In this document: one piece after another, positions 45,801 through 59,118 of the stretch
Numbering within the stretch: the stretch's first letter is position 1
Layout: every line of letters begins with the position of its first letter
Assembly: GCA_965153455.1 (NCBI GenBank)
Contig: OZ234499.1
Location: 3,149,731-3,213,730 of the forward strand
Length of the DNA stretch: 64,000 nucleotides
Source of the DNA: Sphagnum compactum
Lineage: Eukaryota; Bryophyta; Sphagnopsida; Sphagnales
Direction: 5' to 3'
The notes under the pieces: model-generated
Seen by the model: the letters and a program-made list of their open reading frames with translations, nothing else
Database searches by the model: none
Told to the model about the DNA's origin: nothing
Position numbers and translations under genes: made by a program

Positions 45801-48800
45801 CAATTTGTGCCTCGACAAAATTTGTTAGCATATCCAGGGCACTTCCTAGAAGCTGGAGCCCCAAAAAATCTGGGTTGCAAGATGAAAGTTCAGTTTGATG
45901 AATTGTGAATTGGGAAATCCCATTTGGAAATGGGAGCTCCATCCCCAAACAAAGCCCAAACTTGGTATACACACATTGTGGGAACTTACTCCTCTTGAAC
46001 GGGTATGGGAGCTTACACTTGAGCAGGTATGAGAACTTACTCTTGAGGAGTAATGAAGATAGGCTGAATGGATATTAAGGTTCAGAGAGGAATAGGTGGA
46101 ATCAAGTGGAAAAAAATATCAGTTGAGCTGGAATAGTTAAATTGAAATTTTAAATAGTTTTACATCATGCATTAATCAATTTAGACATGTCATGCATATA
46201 TATGAATTCAAAAGAAATCATATAAAATACAATAATAATAAAAACTATTTGTGATTAAATAGTCACCATAAACATTGAAAATGCATTTTTAGAAGGCATG
46301 TTGATACACAACAAACAATGTATTATATGAATGACTAAAATTTATACATGCAAGGACTACAAAACCAAAAGACAAAACAAAAGGAAAGTGCAACTTAAAC
46401 TTTATACATGTGATCATTTTTTTTTTTACTTTTTTTACATTTATATATTTATATTTATATATAGAAAATCAAATAAACTATGATGTAAAAAAAAGACTAT
46501 GGGGTGGCTACCCAATACTTTGTTTTCCTAAGTCAAGGGAAGAGGTGGTTGCCCAACATTTTGTTTTTCTTGGGTTCAAGTTTTCTCAAATGCAATCACT
46601 CAGTGTTTTGTTTTTTTCTAGTCAAGGGAAGAAGTATTGGGTGGTTGTTCAATATTTATTTTAATAAAAATAGAAAAAACAATGGCTTGTAATTTATTTT
46701 TTGTTTTCAAGTAAATTAGTTCATATTTTGCTTGTTCAAAAATGTCATCCTTGTTTTCTTTAAGTAATTCAAATGTTTTCCATAACCAATTTGTTTCCAT
46801 TTTCAAAAAGTATATGGAAATTGTCATATAACGAATATCATCATTTCTTGAACTAATAATGTTCATTGTAATGCTTCTCATTCAAAATCAAAGATTTAAA
46901 AAAGCTCAAAATCAAGTTTTCTTCATAGCTTCATTGCAACCAGCAATAAACTTTTGTTGCTAATCATTTAGGGCAAATGGTCCAAAGTATATATGACACA
47001 ATTTACATTTGTAAATTTGCTTCATCGAAGAATAGGTTCAACTCTTTATTTCAATTCAAAATAAATTTCAATTGTTAACCATAATTATCCTTGGTGGTTT
47101 TCACATTTAAGACTTGAAGATATCCAATATATTATTTCAAAAGTGAAATATAGTGTAAATGTTAATGATTTGGTTGTAGTAGTATTGGCAATTCTTACTA
47201 AAGATGATGTACAACATCATGTGAAACAAAAGTTTGACTTTGATGAACTAAATTCAATTTTTAAATTAAAAAAACATCTTGAACATTTAATTTCATTGAT
47301 AGTTTTAGTGTAACCCTTTTATTATTGTTTCTAGTTCATAAATAGTTCTTATATATGTGAAAAAAATTCTCTTAAAATGTTGATAAATTAATAGCCCTTA
47401 ATATACAATTATTTTTCATAATTTTTAATAGTAAAATAAATCTTCTTGTACATCAACTTCAATTGTGTCCAAAACAATAAATTTATATGAAAGTTATTTT
47501 TTCAATGTAATTGTTTACATGCATTTACTATTTTCCATGCAAAAAGAAATTTTGCAACCTAAATATTTTTTCAATGAGAATAGGTTTTCAATATAAAGAT
47601 ATATCTATATATATCCATTTAACTATATTCATAATAATGGAAACATTTAAATTAAATCTTATCAATTCATCATTTGAACATGTATAACATTTATACAACC
47701 TTCATCTAGTTTCAACATGTAAATATGAAGTAGGCCATTGTTTTTTCAATTCTATATTTTCTATATTGGATAATCAATTATCATCTTTTCAATTGAAGCA
47801 AAATAGTATATCGCAGTTAAGTCAACATTTATTATTGAATACAAAAACCCCAACAATTTCATATTCAATAATTGAATCCAAGGTTTATATTTGATTTGCA
47901 TCAAGGCATGCTCATAAATGAACATAAATATGTGACCAAAAAAATGGCACAAATGTTACGATGGGAAGTTTGTGTGTAGATTCCACTACAATGTGGTGGA
48001 TACCAAAAATATCTACAAAGGCCACTTCATGTTTGGAATAAAATATCAAAACATATTTTGATGCGGAATGGATTTAGAATCTAGTATCCCTTACATATAG
48101 ATATATAGCTCTCAATAATTTGAACAAATTGAGTATGTTAATGGTGTGTGATTGAAAATGAAGTCCAATTTGCATTAATGAACACAAATTTACCTTCTTT
48201 TTTTTGTTGGGTTCAAAGAAGTAGTCAAGGGAAATGATGGATATGCATAAAAATAGAATAATTGTCAAAAGTAGTTTTGGCTAATTGTGATTAATAAAAA
48301 GTGCGAATATGTTCAAAGGAGCCAAAAACCATGTTAAATAGTTTTTGAAAACTATAAACTTTTTACATGTGTTTGTGTTTTGACATTTTAAAGTTATGTT
48401 AATCATTCCAAGTTGTGCTAAATGACTAATATGAGTGTTGAGTCCAATTCAAATCAAAGATTCATTAAATATAGTTTTGGGTCTTGGTTTTAGTAAAAAA
48501 GACTTTTGAATTTAAACAATAGCTAGTATGTCAAAAATAATGAATTTTACAAAGGATGAAGGTAAAGGACTCTTTTAATAAAATAAATTTGATGATAAGA
48601 TGTTTTTTATGATAATAACCTACTACCCATACTCAAAAAGCACTCACAATTTAAAAGTTATGGAATTTTAAAATTTTAAAATTCAAAGTATATTTCAAAT
48701 CTCAAAATTTCAAGAGTTTTTTACCACATTTAAATGGGGTGTAATGTACATGACATATAAAACAAATTTATATTTTATGATACAAGAAATAAAAACCAAA

Positions 48801-51030
48801 GTAATTAGCATATTTGGTATGATTCAAAAATATGAGTTTTTTTAAGACGAAATGTAAAATTTGGCAAAATCTACACATTTTGAAATTTTCATATTTATTC
48901 AATAATGATTAACAAACAACATGTGATATATTGGGGCAATTATATGTATTTTTAATAACAATTTGCAAAGATTTTATTCAAAAATCCTTTCATATGAAAA
49001 AGTGAAAAATGACTAAAAATTGACTCATAGTCCTTTTATAAAATAACCCTTTTGACTCTTTTGAACATATTTGCGCCTTGAAGGAGGAAATATTATAGCT
49101 TGTGGAAGGCAATGAACAATACCTTTTTTTGTTTGTGTAACTTCTTTGGGTTTTTTTTTGTGTTTTGTGTTTTCTTGGCAAGATGAAAATATTTTTGTTG
49201 TTTTCAGTGTATTTTGGAACAACTTTGAAAAGGAAGGATCTAGCTTCTAGAAGTTAGTTTCTTACAATTCAAAGTGGTGTTCTTCATGGGTAGGAGTCAA
49301 CTAATTTTATGGTGGAGATGCATGGATGCATTGGTTAACAATGTTTTTGTTAAATCGTGTGTTTTGGTTTTCGAAGTGTTCATTTCTAGGTGACAAAGGT
49401 GGTGTGGAAGATATGTGCTTGGAAAAAGGATAAGAAAGCCAAAAGGAATTGAAAGGTGCACATGGTTTTTAGAAGTAAGTGTGATGTTCTTAATGTAGTT
49501 AGAAAGTTTTGAAAGCATTACACAATGAATTTTTAAAAATTTAAACCTGTGTCTGTAGATGGAAGCAATATGTTGGATTGTTTTTAATAGTTTGATATCT
49601 ATAAGTAATTTATGGTTTCTTGCTATTTGTTGCACAAAACTTTTGAATTATATGAGCATGGCAAGGAATTAATGACAAAACTAGGATAAGCCATGGTCCA
49701 TTGAGGTTGGAAAAAGTGATAAAATTTAGGCAATGGGTTTGTTATGAAAATTGTGAGTGGCATTCTCCACTTGTTACATTGTTTGGATTATGTGTTGTTC
49801 TTGAATCTATTCACCTTGGGCTTGAAAATCATTACAAATAATATGTACACATGTGCTTGACTATGTTGATTTTGGTTTCTTATGGTGCCTTTGGGTGTTT
49901 ACTATATGACTAATTCACACAAAAAACCTTGGAGACACGTGGAAAAATCATGTGCGAACTTTGTTGCAATGAAGGTTTGGACCTAGTCCGTGCATTGTTG
50001 TGATGAAGAATTTGTGTTTGGTTAAACTGTTAGGGGTGGGAAATTATTGATCTTGAAAAATCATTTGGAATTCGGTCCAACTTTGGGTGTCATTTATGTT
50101 TGTTTAATCTATAGAGTAAATTGTGATATGCAGATGAATGGGCATTGCTCAATACATGTATGTTTGCATTAGGAAATTACTTTGAGAACTTGAAGGTCTA
50201 AAGGAACTAAATTGCATCGGGATGGTAATGTCATTGCAATTCTAAAACTTGAAATACATTTGCATGTCTAAAAGTGGCATTTCTACAAAAGGGCAAAGTT
50301 GGACAAAGTGAAGGACCAATGTAGTGGCTCCAAGATAATGTCTAATCCAAACACCATGTGTTTCTAGATTGTTTCTTTGTATTGTGACTACTATTACAAC
50401 TATTGTTGTGGTTGAAGGGTGTACACCTTGATGTTAGTGATATGTAGATGAGGTTTGCCTCATTTTATGTGCAAATTACAGATAATTAGGCTATTAAACT
50501 GTTACCTCCAACCTCTTTTTAGGTTATATAGGTGTGCCTAAGCTTTTGGATGCTTTTCAAATAGGTCATCCAAATTGACCATAAATGTGCAATTTGTTCC
50601 ATCTAGGGTTCATGCTAAAGGGCAAAGTTATATATTGTTCCTCACTCACAACAACTAGTACTGTTTTCTCTCTCTTTTCCCAATTTTGTGATGTAGCCAA
50701 AGTGGAGATCATCAATAATAACCGGGCCATTGGAGCTTTTCATAAGGTCAGAGTGAACCAACACACTATACAAGATGGATGATACATGGACAGTAAACAC
50801 TTTTTCATTATGTTCTTGTGCCATTGTTAACCACGGTGGTTAGTTAAGTACTAAACATCCACATGGATCTACCTACATAGCTAGAGTGCCTTCCTTTCCT
50901 TTCCCCCACTTCCTACATAGTAACCAATTGCAGTTCCTGCCTACTTATCTATGGTACGAACCCACTTAGTGATAAAGTTACCCATGTATGGTAAGGGGGA
51001 AGTAGGAGGGTTTACACAATAGGTTAACTT
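45801..51030. other. Long AT-rich region, no gene seen
   Basis: Very AT-rich, with accidental short frames only. At 46500-46640 the phrase CAAGGGAAGA(G/A)GT followed by GGTGGTTG occurs twice, a small degenerate tandem. Around 50585-50780 a fragment shares GTGATGTAGCCAAA with the dispersed repeat family. Confidence 0.5.
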
Positions 51031-51039
51031 AGTTGTGGT

Positions 51040-51690
51040 TCATCCACAATTGATATTCTGTCCAAATACTTCCTTCTCTGAAAAACCATCTCAAAATTTC
51101 AAGATTTTTTTTTTTTGGGAGCTTTTTGGTTCACATTTGAACTCTAAATTTAGTTTTGTAGCATTTTTATATTCAGTTTTTAAACTATTTAGATCGGTTC
51201 TAAAAACCCTATTGCCATATAATGCTAAATCGCTCTTGGGAACACCACAATCCCATAGGAATACTGCAATCCCATAGGATGAGCCACCATTCCGTTGTGT
51301 GATAATGGGCTCTACCAGGGCCTATTCCACAGCATAACTGATTTTCCATACTGCAAATTAACATCTTCAGAGTGTATTCAAAGCAGTGTTGTGAAATTGC
51401 ACCAAAATTAAACCTACAAAATATGATTTCGACCTATACAAAGGATTTTCCATGAAAAAAAAAATGGCCCAAATTTGCCAGATTTCAAAAAAAAAAAAAA
51501 AAGAGTTTCCAGATCACCAGATTTTTTTTTGATAATTTCCAAGTAAGTAGCCAAGAAAATAGAAGGATTTTGGTTTTTTTTTTTTTTTTTCCTACTTTCA
51601 TATCTAGTCTGTAGCCAAATCTGGCTAACTCATCTTATGGATGATCACCACTTCAGCAACATCACAGAATTGATGGAGAAAAAACCCTAA
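51040..51690 (+). repeat. AT-rich dispersed repeat, copy with longest match
   Basis: Same ordered blocks as 39360-39720 and part of 44690-45010, interrupted by poly(A) and poly(T) runs. A fragment in the opposite orientation lies at 52560-52660. Telomere-like GGGTTTAGGGTTGC follows at about 51719. Confidence 0.6.
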
Positions 51691-54600
51691 AATCCCTGCT
51701 TCAAAGAGTTGCTATTTAGGGTTTAGGGTTGCTATTTGGGCTTTAGGGTTTCAAGTGTAACAGGTTAAGGGTTGTGTGGGAGTAATACCCAACCCTTTTT
51801 GACATAGGGACCCCATGCACCTCAAATTGTGGACCTAACGTGTGTGTCCTTCACCTTGATTCACATCACATGTGCAACTGACCGCACCAAATTGGAACGA
51901 GCATATGACTTAATCCCAACCGAGGGAGAGCTTGAAAAAGTGCTTGAATAGAACACTCAAACCATATGTGCTACCAATCATTCTTTCATGAGGTTTGAAT
52001 TATATAATACATAACTCTAAAACCTAATACCTTAGGCCCAAAATGGTATGTCAATCGTCAAAACTTGCATCATTAGGATGATGACATGTGGCACGTCATG
52101 GAACATGCATTGACCATTTGATGCATAATAAAAGTGAGCATGAGAAATTGTTGGCAACCAACCAGGCGAGCCAACATGCACCCAAGAGAGCCTTTATTTC
52201 TTTTGGGGGATGGGGGAAGGGGAGGGTTGAAGGTTTTGGATTATTATTTTGTCAATGTGTTCTCAATCTCTCTCCTTCAATGCAACACGCACACACACCT
52301 TCCTTTAAACTTTGCAAAAAAGAAATGTTACCCCAAACACACACATCCTCTTCCTTGAAAATGTCAAAAATTACATAGTTTCAGCAAAAGGACTATAAGG
52401 TTTCTATTTTCTCTCGTGCCATATCATTTGCAAGTGGAAGAAAATAACAATTGAATTAGCAAAATCTTGCTAACATCAGCATGTGAATAAAGATACAACA
52501 ACACTTACAACACTCACAGATTTAGGGGTATTGGTCTTCTTCATCTTCTTTGGAATAGCCCAAATTTGGGCCATTTTTTTCATGAAAAATACTTTGCATA
52601 AGATGAAATCACATTTTTCAGGTCAAATTTTGGACAAAAAATTGCTGTCAACAAATTAGCATAGACAAAAATGGGCAATGATCACAGTTAGGAACAAAAA
52701 TTCCCATAACATTTGCCCACAATTATCATCAACATAGGTGGCCCTAAGGGGGGCACTTTTGTAACTCTATTTTGAGAGTGCAACCAAACTTCTATTTAGG
52801 GGGCTCCAAAAGTTTCAGAATTTTTTTGTGATGGGCCAATCAAAGTAAATCAATTTTTATTACCAAATAATAATAATTTGAACTTTGGGATGCAAACCCC
52901 CTCCCCCCCCCCCCCTTTAAACAACTAATTAATAGAATCAACAATAAGTAATAGGTACCCTCAAAACTTGCAATGTGTGGAAAGGTCTTGAGAAAAGCAA
53001 GGTTCACCTCAAGAAGTCCAAGAGGCAAAATAATGTGGGAATCTCCCAAACTTTTTTTTCTACCAACCTTTTGGCCCCCCCCGGTCTTCTTCTAACTTTG
53101 GTTAAATCCATCTCAAACTATGGGAAAGGTCTGGTGGTCCCTCCCAGTTAGCCCCATTGGGATCAGTTGTTACCCAATGTAGGATTATATGGCCAGGCTA
53201 AACCAGCATCTACACTGGTACCTTCCTTCCTTCCTTCCTTCATCTACTTGAGTTAAGTAAGACCTTGAAGAACAAGCTATACAATCAACCCAACAAAGGA
53301 AGTGTTAAATTTGGACTTTGGAGACCTTGATTTAGTCTAAAAGATGATGGGCTTTTTACTCAAAGAAAAGTTGATCCAAAAAGCTGTAAAAGAACTACTA
53401 CTATCTAGCATCCTTCATTTTCTACTATGTAGTTCCAGGCAAGTCCAGCTCCACGTTCCAAGCTCAAAAAGGTTGCACGTATGTATGTTATTAAAGTTAT
53501 CTTAGGGGGCGAGAACGGTTCGTTTTGTCATAATAGGGCATCAAATGTGTAACTGTGAATGAAATTTTACAAAACGAAATAACTGAGACTCAAACTAGTT
53601 TTTCCACCAATTTTGGTAGTAAACTTGAGTTTCATCGTCTCTTTCCTTTTGCCTGAGCGCCTTCACTGCTGCAACATATATTCTCACTGCTCCTACCTGT
53701 ACAACTACTATAGTTACTCTCGGACCTTGTGCATTAAATGTTGAGTTTCAGCATTTCATACTGAGATTTAATAAAATTTCATTACTTTGCAGATACCACT
53801 GAAAGAGGGTGACTTAACCGATGACTATATTATTCTTTTTTAAGTGGTCAAGTTGTTGTCAGTTTTAATTCATTTTACAGTTACACTGATATGCATACAA
53901 TCTTTCAATCTCCAGCTGGTGGGTGGAATATCATGTTGTGAACCCGGACTTTAGTTTTGAAATCAGACTTTAGTTTGAAATCTCTTGGAAAATTCAGTTG
54001 AAATGAGAACCAGAAATCTAGGAATTTGAAGCTCAAAAATCTCAATCTCATCCAAGGTTTCATCACATTAAAAAATTTAGTTAGAATCCAGAAGTAGAGG
54101 TTCTTCTTAAAATATGGAAGGAAACAAACACTCATACAAAAGCAACTCAAGAGGTCTTTACGCCTCTATCTGGTATTTTACAAGTGAATAAACTTATCAC
54201 ACAAACCTTCATGCACAAGGAAGACAAGGTCACCATTCAACCATACTTTCTTAGCATGAAATAAAAAGTTTGATTAGTTGTCTCTTTCAATTAGGTCATG
54301 CACATATTACTCATGATAAAACATTCTAGATCCAAGCTTTTTAGATTTTGATCCAAATGTTGATGGAATAGAAGGAAGTGAAATTGTCATTTTAACAAAA
54401 GGGAATGTGTCGGAATCAAAAGGAAAAAACTTTCAAGATTCCAAACATGTGTTTTGACTTGTCAATTAGGATTTCTAATGTTCAAAACTTGACATTAGGC
54501 TCACATTCAAGGCTTTAGCAAGTGAAGTTAGCCTAGGGATTAGGACAACCACCTAACCCAAGACTTAACAAGGGACAAAAAGATTAAATTTAAAATTCTT

Positions 54601-57600
54601 GGCCAAACAAGGTGAAAAGAAAAACTTGAAATCACAAGTGAAGCATTCACATGACCATAGCATGACGTTCCTTTTCAAGAATTAGGACTACCCCTAATGC
54701 TTGAAATGAAATTTAAAGGTCAAATATTCTTTTTAAATTGGGGGTTTTCTAATTCATTAACAGGAGTGCAAAAAAACCTATAAGAAGAAATGGCCTTGCA
54801 AGACCAAAAAATAATCATGTTTCAACTTATATAGTCATTTGAAGAGTAGAGGAAAAAATATCCCAATGTGTTGAACACACATAATTTGAAAGAGCAAATC
54901 ATGTCCAAATCAAAAATTTGAAGCAACATCAAAAAAGTCTTAACAAGTGCTTCATGAAAATGGGCTTACAAGCTCGATCTAGTTAAGTTCTCTTAAAGTT
55001 TTGACATTATGAAATGTTTAATTAGGACTTGCATTATAAAAATCTTGGGAATTTCAATTTTAATATAGTCCTTATCAAAAGTTAAAATATCAAATTATAA
55101 AGAAAATAATGTTTTCATGGCTGTAATTTGTGATGAGTTTATGATGAATTTGAAATTCAATTTGAGTTTAAATCACACTAATTCGTTTTTATCAGTTTTT
55201 TTTGTAATGAATGGGATTAGGGTTCCCTTTAGCAAAACAATATGCCATTTATGCATCAAAAACTCTCACAACTTGGACTTAGTTACAAGGCATTGAAAAT
55301 CGCACTTGAAGTTCATAAAATATCTATTGAAAGTTTGTGCTTAAAGAATTATAATCAATTTCATTTGGTGAACTTAGAGCATCTCCACTAGTCCACCTTA
55401 CATGGGATTGTAATTACCACTTGCAAAACTAAGATCAATTTTTAACAACATTCAAACCTACCATAAAATAATATGGGATCACAATTACTTCTTCCAAGCC
55501 CTAAAAACAAACGTGATTTGTAAAGCTCCATATTTTTCTTCAAAAGTTAGGTCAATTGTAGACATGGTTACTATTCCTACACAAATTGTTGCCATGAAAC
55601 CAAGGAAGGGCAATAAATTCCACCTAGAAATGGAAACCCAACTCTATAAAAACTTCCTCCATGTAGGTTGCAAGACCCTTTCATTGGCAACACCCAAAAA
55701 TCACAAACATTTTTAGAGCACATGTGTCATCATTTCAATGTCCCCCTTCATAGGTTTCCTCAAGTATGAAGTCTTATAGCAAGCTCAAATTGTCATTACA
55801 AATTCCTTCATGGCCTTCCATATGGTACATTCACCAAATCAACAATATTCATCAATTGCATTAATAACCACTCCATGTACAAGATATGCAATGTTATAGT
55901 GCATTTTTTAATGTTCTACAAACCCAAGAGACTAGCTTAACATCTCTCTTCTAAATAAACTATGCATCATATTCAATAATGGTGTTCATAAATTTTTAAG
56001 CTGTGGGTTTCCATCCTATACTATCATTTTAAAATCCTTTCATCATAAATAACAATATATATGACTAAAATAATGGTGATGAATCCTAGCACAACCCTCC
56101 AATATTTTTCTTTCCAAGTTAGCAAACCTTCTAGGCCTAGAATCACCATGAATTTTCTTTTCTTCATTATGAAAAGTGTGTGTCACCAAGGATGATATCA
56201 CCAAGTCCTAACTTTCATCATCCATCATGTTTGCTAAGAGTTCCCCACCCAAATGTTTTTTCTATGTAAACATTGTTGCAATATTTACAAACAAAATAAG
56301 ATGAAATTGTAGTTGAAAATAGTTTTGTGGCTAGTTGTGAAAGAACCAAAGTTCTTAGCACTAGGGGCTAGAGAATCTAGGTAATAATTATGTTGTCACG
56401 CAAGTATAGAAAATTGTTGAAAGGGAACAAGAAGATGGTGGGGCCAACATTTGTGACATTTGGCACTATTAATAAGGAGATGGAAAGATAAATTTTATGA
56501 CATTTGGCAACATTTTAGGATATTGTGGGTTGTTTGGCCTAACAACTTTGGGGTTTGTAACTTTCAAAATTGCTTGTTACTCAAGTAGGATTAAACAATT
56601 GTTTTTCCTAGAATTGGGTAACTCGTTATAATACATTATTGGAACTATTTTTAGTTGGGCACATTGAATTGAAAAACCTTAACATGCAAAATCCATAAAA
56701 TTATCCTGATACAACATGCTTATGGTTCACTTTTGATTTATTTAATTTAATGATACACATTATTGCTAATGAATACTTCACTTCCATATACATAAAGACA
56801 AGTTTTTGTGGTATGAAACTCCAATAGTTTTGAAAAGGTACTTCCACTTCAAGGAGATTTTTTTTATGGTGACCTTAATTATTAGCACATAGAATTTGGC
56901 CATGCATTACTTACTTAGGTTGCAGCTAGCTTTTAATTTAACTAGTTACCTAGAAAATCCTTTTAATATCTAATGGATCTTTTGAACTTTACATTCAAAT
57001 GACAATTGTTTTTTTAAATAGTTGGAAATTCAATGATAATTCACCAAAATGGACATGAAAGCATTTGTGTCAAATTGATTATCAAGCAATAATGTTTGCT
57101 CCAACCATTGTCAATTATTTCCATGTTTTTCACATGAATTTCATCCATCCATTAGTTGTACCACATCCTATGATATTAAGTTTAGCCCCAAAAAGTTCAA
57201 ATTAAACTTTGCCACATCATCAATTATCTATGATTTGGGGAATGAGAAAGCCACATCCAAATGCAATTGTATGTGTAATATTTGCATCAACTTTGGCATA
57301 TTCCACAAGTTAACAATCAACAAAGTTGACTACTAGTAAAGTGATATCCAATACATTGAACCTTAACTATATATGCATTAGATAATGATTGCATTATAAC
57401 CTACTATGTTGAGTAAGGTCACAAGCAACCTTGATACAATGAGTTGGCAACTAAACGTCACATCATAGGCAATAGTAAGACCAAATCAATTTGGATAATT
57501 AAGATAAATTTTGAAAAGGACAGTTGATGACAACTATGAAGTTAATTGAGAATGTTTTACAATTCAATAACCCTAAAAAGTGGCATATTTTGTTTTCAAA

Positions 57601-58514
57601 ACTGTTAACAAAGTGAGAAAAAAATTGTGTTTTTATTGCAACATATCAAGCACCCACTCCCAAATGTCTATAATATTTGCATCAAAGACTAATGAATTAC
57701 AAATTTAACTAGTTTCATGCATTTAATGTTTGTTTACCATCACTAGGTACATGTAACCATCCATTCAAAAGTTTTCAAAAATAGGAAGGACCAAATTTTT
57801 AACATCAATTCATGTTATGAAGGTAATAAACAAGTATAGTAGAAAACTTTATTTTTAAAACCATTTCTTAAAATTAAAAAGTTCATGAAAACAACAAATG
57901 ACTGAAAGAATGTGGCCAAAATTATTGAATTTTTATTACAAATTTTTCTAACAAATTTTCACAAAATCTAACACACCCCTAGGTTTGTCAAGTGATATGG
58001 GGGTAAAAATTGTCAATTCCCATTTTACAATGGAATGCAAACCCAATGTGCACTCCCTAGGGTTAAAAGCACACTACAATGGACTTTTTTGGAAGTCACA
58101 GTGATATTTTTTCTGGGTTAGTCAAGTATTAAAATATACATTTCAAATGAAATTAAGCAAAAACAAGATCGGATATTGCAATTTATATCCCAATCCTCCT
58201 AACTAAGAAAAAATTGTAATGAAAAGATCAAAGTTTTGTCAATGGTGGACTTTACAATGTAAGCTACACCTAATGTCACGATCCAAAACAATTTGTTTAC
58301 GGACTTTTTTCTTCTAATGGAATTGGAGAACATGTTTCCAACTTTGTACCACCCTACTTTCAACTAAGATAACACTTGAGATGCAAAAATCAAGAGGGAA
58401 TGGGTCCCCTCTTTTTTTATATGTTTTTAATGGAAACCTCATAGTTAGAATTTTTTCTAAAGTTGACAAAGTCCATAACCATGCCTAATAAATGTTTTTT
58501 ACGACTTGTCTTCA
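51691..58514. other. AT-rich region, no gene seen
   Basis: No recognisable gene. It contains a (CCTT)n microsatellite, homopolymers such as C runs near 52900, and short frames. 53430-53760 is somewhat less AT-rich but shows no coding signature. Confidence 0.5.
53221..53241 (+). repeat. (CCTT)5 microsatellite
   Basis: Five perfect CCTT units. Confidence 0.95.
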
Positions 58515-59118
58515 CTAAATATGTTTAATAAGGTGTAAAGAAGGGTGGTATAAAATTAAAAATGGAAAATGAAGGAGTTTGGAAAGTTCTAGAAGGACAT
58601 TTGAAATGATGACATCATCTGACATGTCGTCAACATTTAGGGTTTCAGGAGGGACAACTCTCCCTCTAAGCTTTTCAACTTCTGAGTTCACCCCATGCCA
58701 TTTTCCTTGTCTCCATATGTTTGAATTCATGTCTATGCTTGTTGCACTATATTCCATGGCAAATGCATTCACAAATTTTGACGAACAATGTTGTTCATGC
58801 ATTTTTTCATAGACTTGAATCATTTTTTCGAATACATTGTGCACTAGATATCTATTACAAATATTGCCTTAGAAGTGTATGTTTGGAAATACCTACAAAC
58901 TCTCAAGACTTCTTTTCTTCTTCACGTCTTGTATTTTGTTCGTCTTGAACAACATTTTGATTTTTGCCAAGCTTTAGTTTAGGGTGCCCTAACTTTTTTC
59001 ATAATTTGATTGGTCGCATCATTTTTGAGTAGCTTGCAAAATAGTAGAAATTTGGGTCTTGTTTGTGCGCCTTACTCTTGATGTAATTTGATAACATCTA
59101 CTTCAAAGTCCTAATCTT
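58515..59118. other. Flank of decayed gene, unassigned frames
   Basis: Both strands are open over about 58515-58844 (minus, 109 codons, VFEKMIQVYEKMHEQH). Neither is recognised. It may be the decayed upstream part of the gene at 59119. Confidence 0.3.
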
